From Candidatus Woesearchaeota archaeon (GTDB lineage: Archaea; Nanoarchaeota; Nanoarchaeia; UBA10117; ARS21), in NCBI GenBank assembly GCA_002686215.1, contig NZAU01000176.1, forward strand, positions 1-7,020: a DNA stretch of 7,020 bases, given 5' to 3'. Positions 6,058 through 7,020 of the stretch are shown here, piece by piece (position 1 is the stretch's first letter; every line of letters starts with the position of its first letter). A program made the translations under genes and the position numbers. Under the pieces are notes generated by a model. It ran no database searches. It was not told the origin of the DNA and saw only the letters and a program-made list of their open reading frames with translations.

Positions 6058-6399
6058 TTAACCAGTGGTAACTCCAGCAGTGACAATTGCACTGCCTTCA
6101 ACTACTCTTGTTTTTACGTTAGAAGGGTCTATTAGTAGAACGTCGTAAACGTATCTACCAGGTTTCAATCCGTTGGTAATGGTCGATCCTAATGCTATTT
6201 TCACTTCTCCCAAAGTTGCGTTTGGAAATGATACATTAAAATTAGCAGCGGTTGTTAATGATGAAGGATGCTTTTTCATCTTAGATGAACCCGAATATCC
6301 GGTTAGATCTAAAGGTGCATCTGAGATAGTTTCAAGGTTGAATGTCTGAGCAAAGTCAGCGCCAACATCAATTACAATATTGCTTACATATGCTGCCAT
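6058..6399 (-). CDS. Putative beta-sandwich virion protein, 113 residues
   Basis: The sequence alternates in a beta-strand manner: SNIVIDVGADFAQTFNLETI (6-25), APLDLTGYSGSSKMKKHP (28-45), FNVSFPNATLGEVKIAL (54-70), LKPGRYVYDVLLID (78-91) and RVVEGSAIVTAGVT (98-111). The pattern F.l....g.pldLtGys...k......F.....G.v.i.l......l.pGrYvYDv...d......vveG...V..gVT is one I know from many phage baseplate and tail accessory proteins, similar in layout to the N-terminal domain of upper baseplate proteins (BppU-type). It lacks Cys and any signal peptide. It is the first gene after the only sizeable intergenic gap and after the late promoter at 6434-6427. It precedes two fibre-like genes, so a link to the baseplate or fibres is reasonable but inferred. 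Confidence 0.8.
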   Translation of the reverse strand: MAAYVSNIVIDVGADFAQTFNLETISDAPLDLTGYSGSSKMKKHPSSLTTAANFNVSFPNATLGEVKIALGSTITNGLKPGRYVYDVLLIDPSNVKTRVVEGSAIVTAGVTTG

Positions 6400-6426
6400 T
6401 ACTATCAGTTAGGATCTATCTTTACA

Positions 6427-6434
6427 TATTTATA
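6427..6434 (-). promoter_or_regulatory. T4-type late promoter (TATAAATA)
   Basis: The minus strand carries a perfect TATAAATA, the -10-like element of T4 late promoters. In T4 these are read by host RNA polymerase with gp55, gp33 and the gp45 clamp. It lies in the 37-base gap at 6436-6400, with 27 bases between it and the ATG at 6399. That leaves about 20 bases of leader. It is the only perfect copy seen in the window, in the right strand and place to drive the 113-residue gene and those after it. Confidence 0.8.
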
Positions 6435-6436
6435 AT

Positions 6437-6661
6437 TCATTTATCCACAATACTTTTCAGTAGGGACTTAATCTCATTCAAATCGTCCTTTAAAGACTTT
6501 ACATCTGTTTTCAGATTTTCATATTCCATTTTTTCTTTATATCTCTTTTCAGAGAGATTTAAGAATTTTTGGTATTCATCTTTATCAGTGTTGACAATTG
6601 CATTGGAATCGAGATCTCTGACCAGAGACTGGTCAGACTCGACTTTTACGTAATTATTCAT
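6437..6661 (-). CDS. Small coiled-coil protein, 74 residues, function unknown
   Basis: The N-terminal part, MNNYVKVESDQSLVRDLDSN with AIVNTDKDEYQKFL (1-34), is followed by a charged helix, then TDVKSLKDDLNEIKSLLKSI (52-71) with Leu/Ile spaced as in a coiled coil. The layout (YVKV...LVRD..s.AI.NTD..eY..fl, then a coil) is one I recall from small conserved proteins of marine T4-like phages, whose role is not known to me. It starts with ATG at 6661, overlapping the previous gene by 8 bases, and ends just before the late promoter, so it is probably expressed with the gene to its right. The protein has no Cys, signal peptide or membrane segment. Confidence 0.82.
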   Translation of the reverse strand: MNNYVKVESDQSLVRDLDSNAIVNTDKDEYQKFLNLSEKRYKEKMEYENLKTDVKSLKDDLNEIKSLLKSIVDK

Positions 6662-7020
6662 TTTCGAAAGATCTCAGGGCAATTGCTCTAAAGTTCTTAA
6701 ACCTAGGTGCCTTTGCTTGGTTTGTAGATGTCATTACAACTTTAATCATAAAACCATTGAATAGTGGTGTATTGTTAGTGGTGAACTTATATTCACTAAA
6801 TTCATTATATCCAACATTTGGATTTATCTGCTTGTCTGAAGATCCATTTGTATTAAATGGAATGTACACTTGATCACCATCAGAAGTTCCTTCTCTGAAC
6901 AACTTGTAGAATACACGAATGTCAGCTTCTGCATCTCTATGTCCATCAAATTGAACTAATATAGAGTTGGATGGGAACTCTAAATTAATCTTTTGAGTTT
7001 CGTAAATTCCAGCATTTGGA
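6654..7020 (-). CDS. C-terminal part of a large virion structural protein, 5' end outside the window
   Basis: The frame is open from the right edge (first full codon at 7019) to the stop at 6656-6654, giving 121 residues. The start is outside the window; the first Met-like codon, a TTG at 6902, is internal and should not be used. Visible elements are LEFPSNSILVQFDGHRDAEADIRVFYKLF (about 13-41), YIPFN, GYNEFSEYKFTTNN (about 69-82), FNGFMIKVVMTSTNQAKAPRFKNFRAIAL (about 87-115). I recall the same series (N.l.v.fd.hR....d.RvfY.lfr ... F.EY.ft.nn...f.gf.iKivm..tn.a..P.fKNfRaiAL) at the C-terminus of long uncharacterised virion proteins of T4-like cyanophages. It is rich in beta structure. The exact role is unknown; baseplate or fibre attachment would be guesses. 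Confidence 0.82.
   Translation of the reverse strand, partial: PNAGIYETQKINLEFPSNSILVQFDGHRDAEADIRVFYKLFREGTSDGDQVYIPFNTNGSSDKQINPNVGYNEFSEYKFTTNNTPLFNGFMIKVVMTSTNQAKAPRFKNFRAIALRSFENE

Noticed and set aside
6654..6902. An 82-residue gene starting at 6902
   Set aside because: The supposed start is a TTG internal to a frame that stays open to the right edge, and conserved motifs continue upstream of it.

Overview
The window looks like a piece of the late, virion-morphogenesis region of a T4-like myovirus, most probably a marine cyanophage (Synechococcus/Prochlorococcus type) or a close relative. The basis is an unbroken minus-strand run of genes that carry recognisable T4 neck and packaging proteins in the canonical order gp13, gp14, gp15, gp16. 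They are preceded by low-complexity, Thr/Gly/Asn-rich virion proteins of the kind seen in marine T4-like phages. The DNA is AT-rich. All genes read right to left, so the region is described from high to low coordinates.

Right part (7020 to 4247): the C-terminal 121 residues of a large virion protein enter from the right edge. They are followed by a 74-residue coiled-coil protein, then a 37-base gap holding a perfect T4-type late promoter (TATAAATA). After the gap come a 113-residue beta-sandwich-like protein, a 75-residue tail-fibre-like protein and a 524-residue fibre/adhesin-like structural protein. This is the variable, probably host-contacting part of the window.

Left part (4263 to 1): a small coiled-coil protein precedes gp13 (neck), gp14 (neck), gp15 (tail terminator/sheath stabiliser) and gp16 (small terminase subunit). 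A basic two-part protein of unknown function runs off the left edge where gp17 (large terminase) would be expected nearby. Junctions are very tight: ATGA overlaps (68-aa gene/gp13, gp15/gp16, gp16/unknown gene), a TAATG overlap (gp14/gp15), and gaps of 3 to 6 bases elsewhere. This suggests polycistronic late transcripts and translational coupling.

The points most worth a second look are two. First, gp14 and gp15 are both larger than their T4 counterparts because each carries an extra beta-rich module placed before a conserved C-terminal tail; in gp14 the module contains four copies of a GYT.aP repeat. Second, two neighbouring gene junctions are nearly identical in sequence: the codons for a C-terminal GGxF also form a strong Shine-Dalgarno sequence for the next gene. 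No tRNA, CRISPR, insertion sequence, integrase or convincing terminator was seen, and there is no gene-free stretch longer than 37 bases. All family assignments are from memory of the proteins and were not checked by search.
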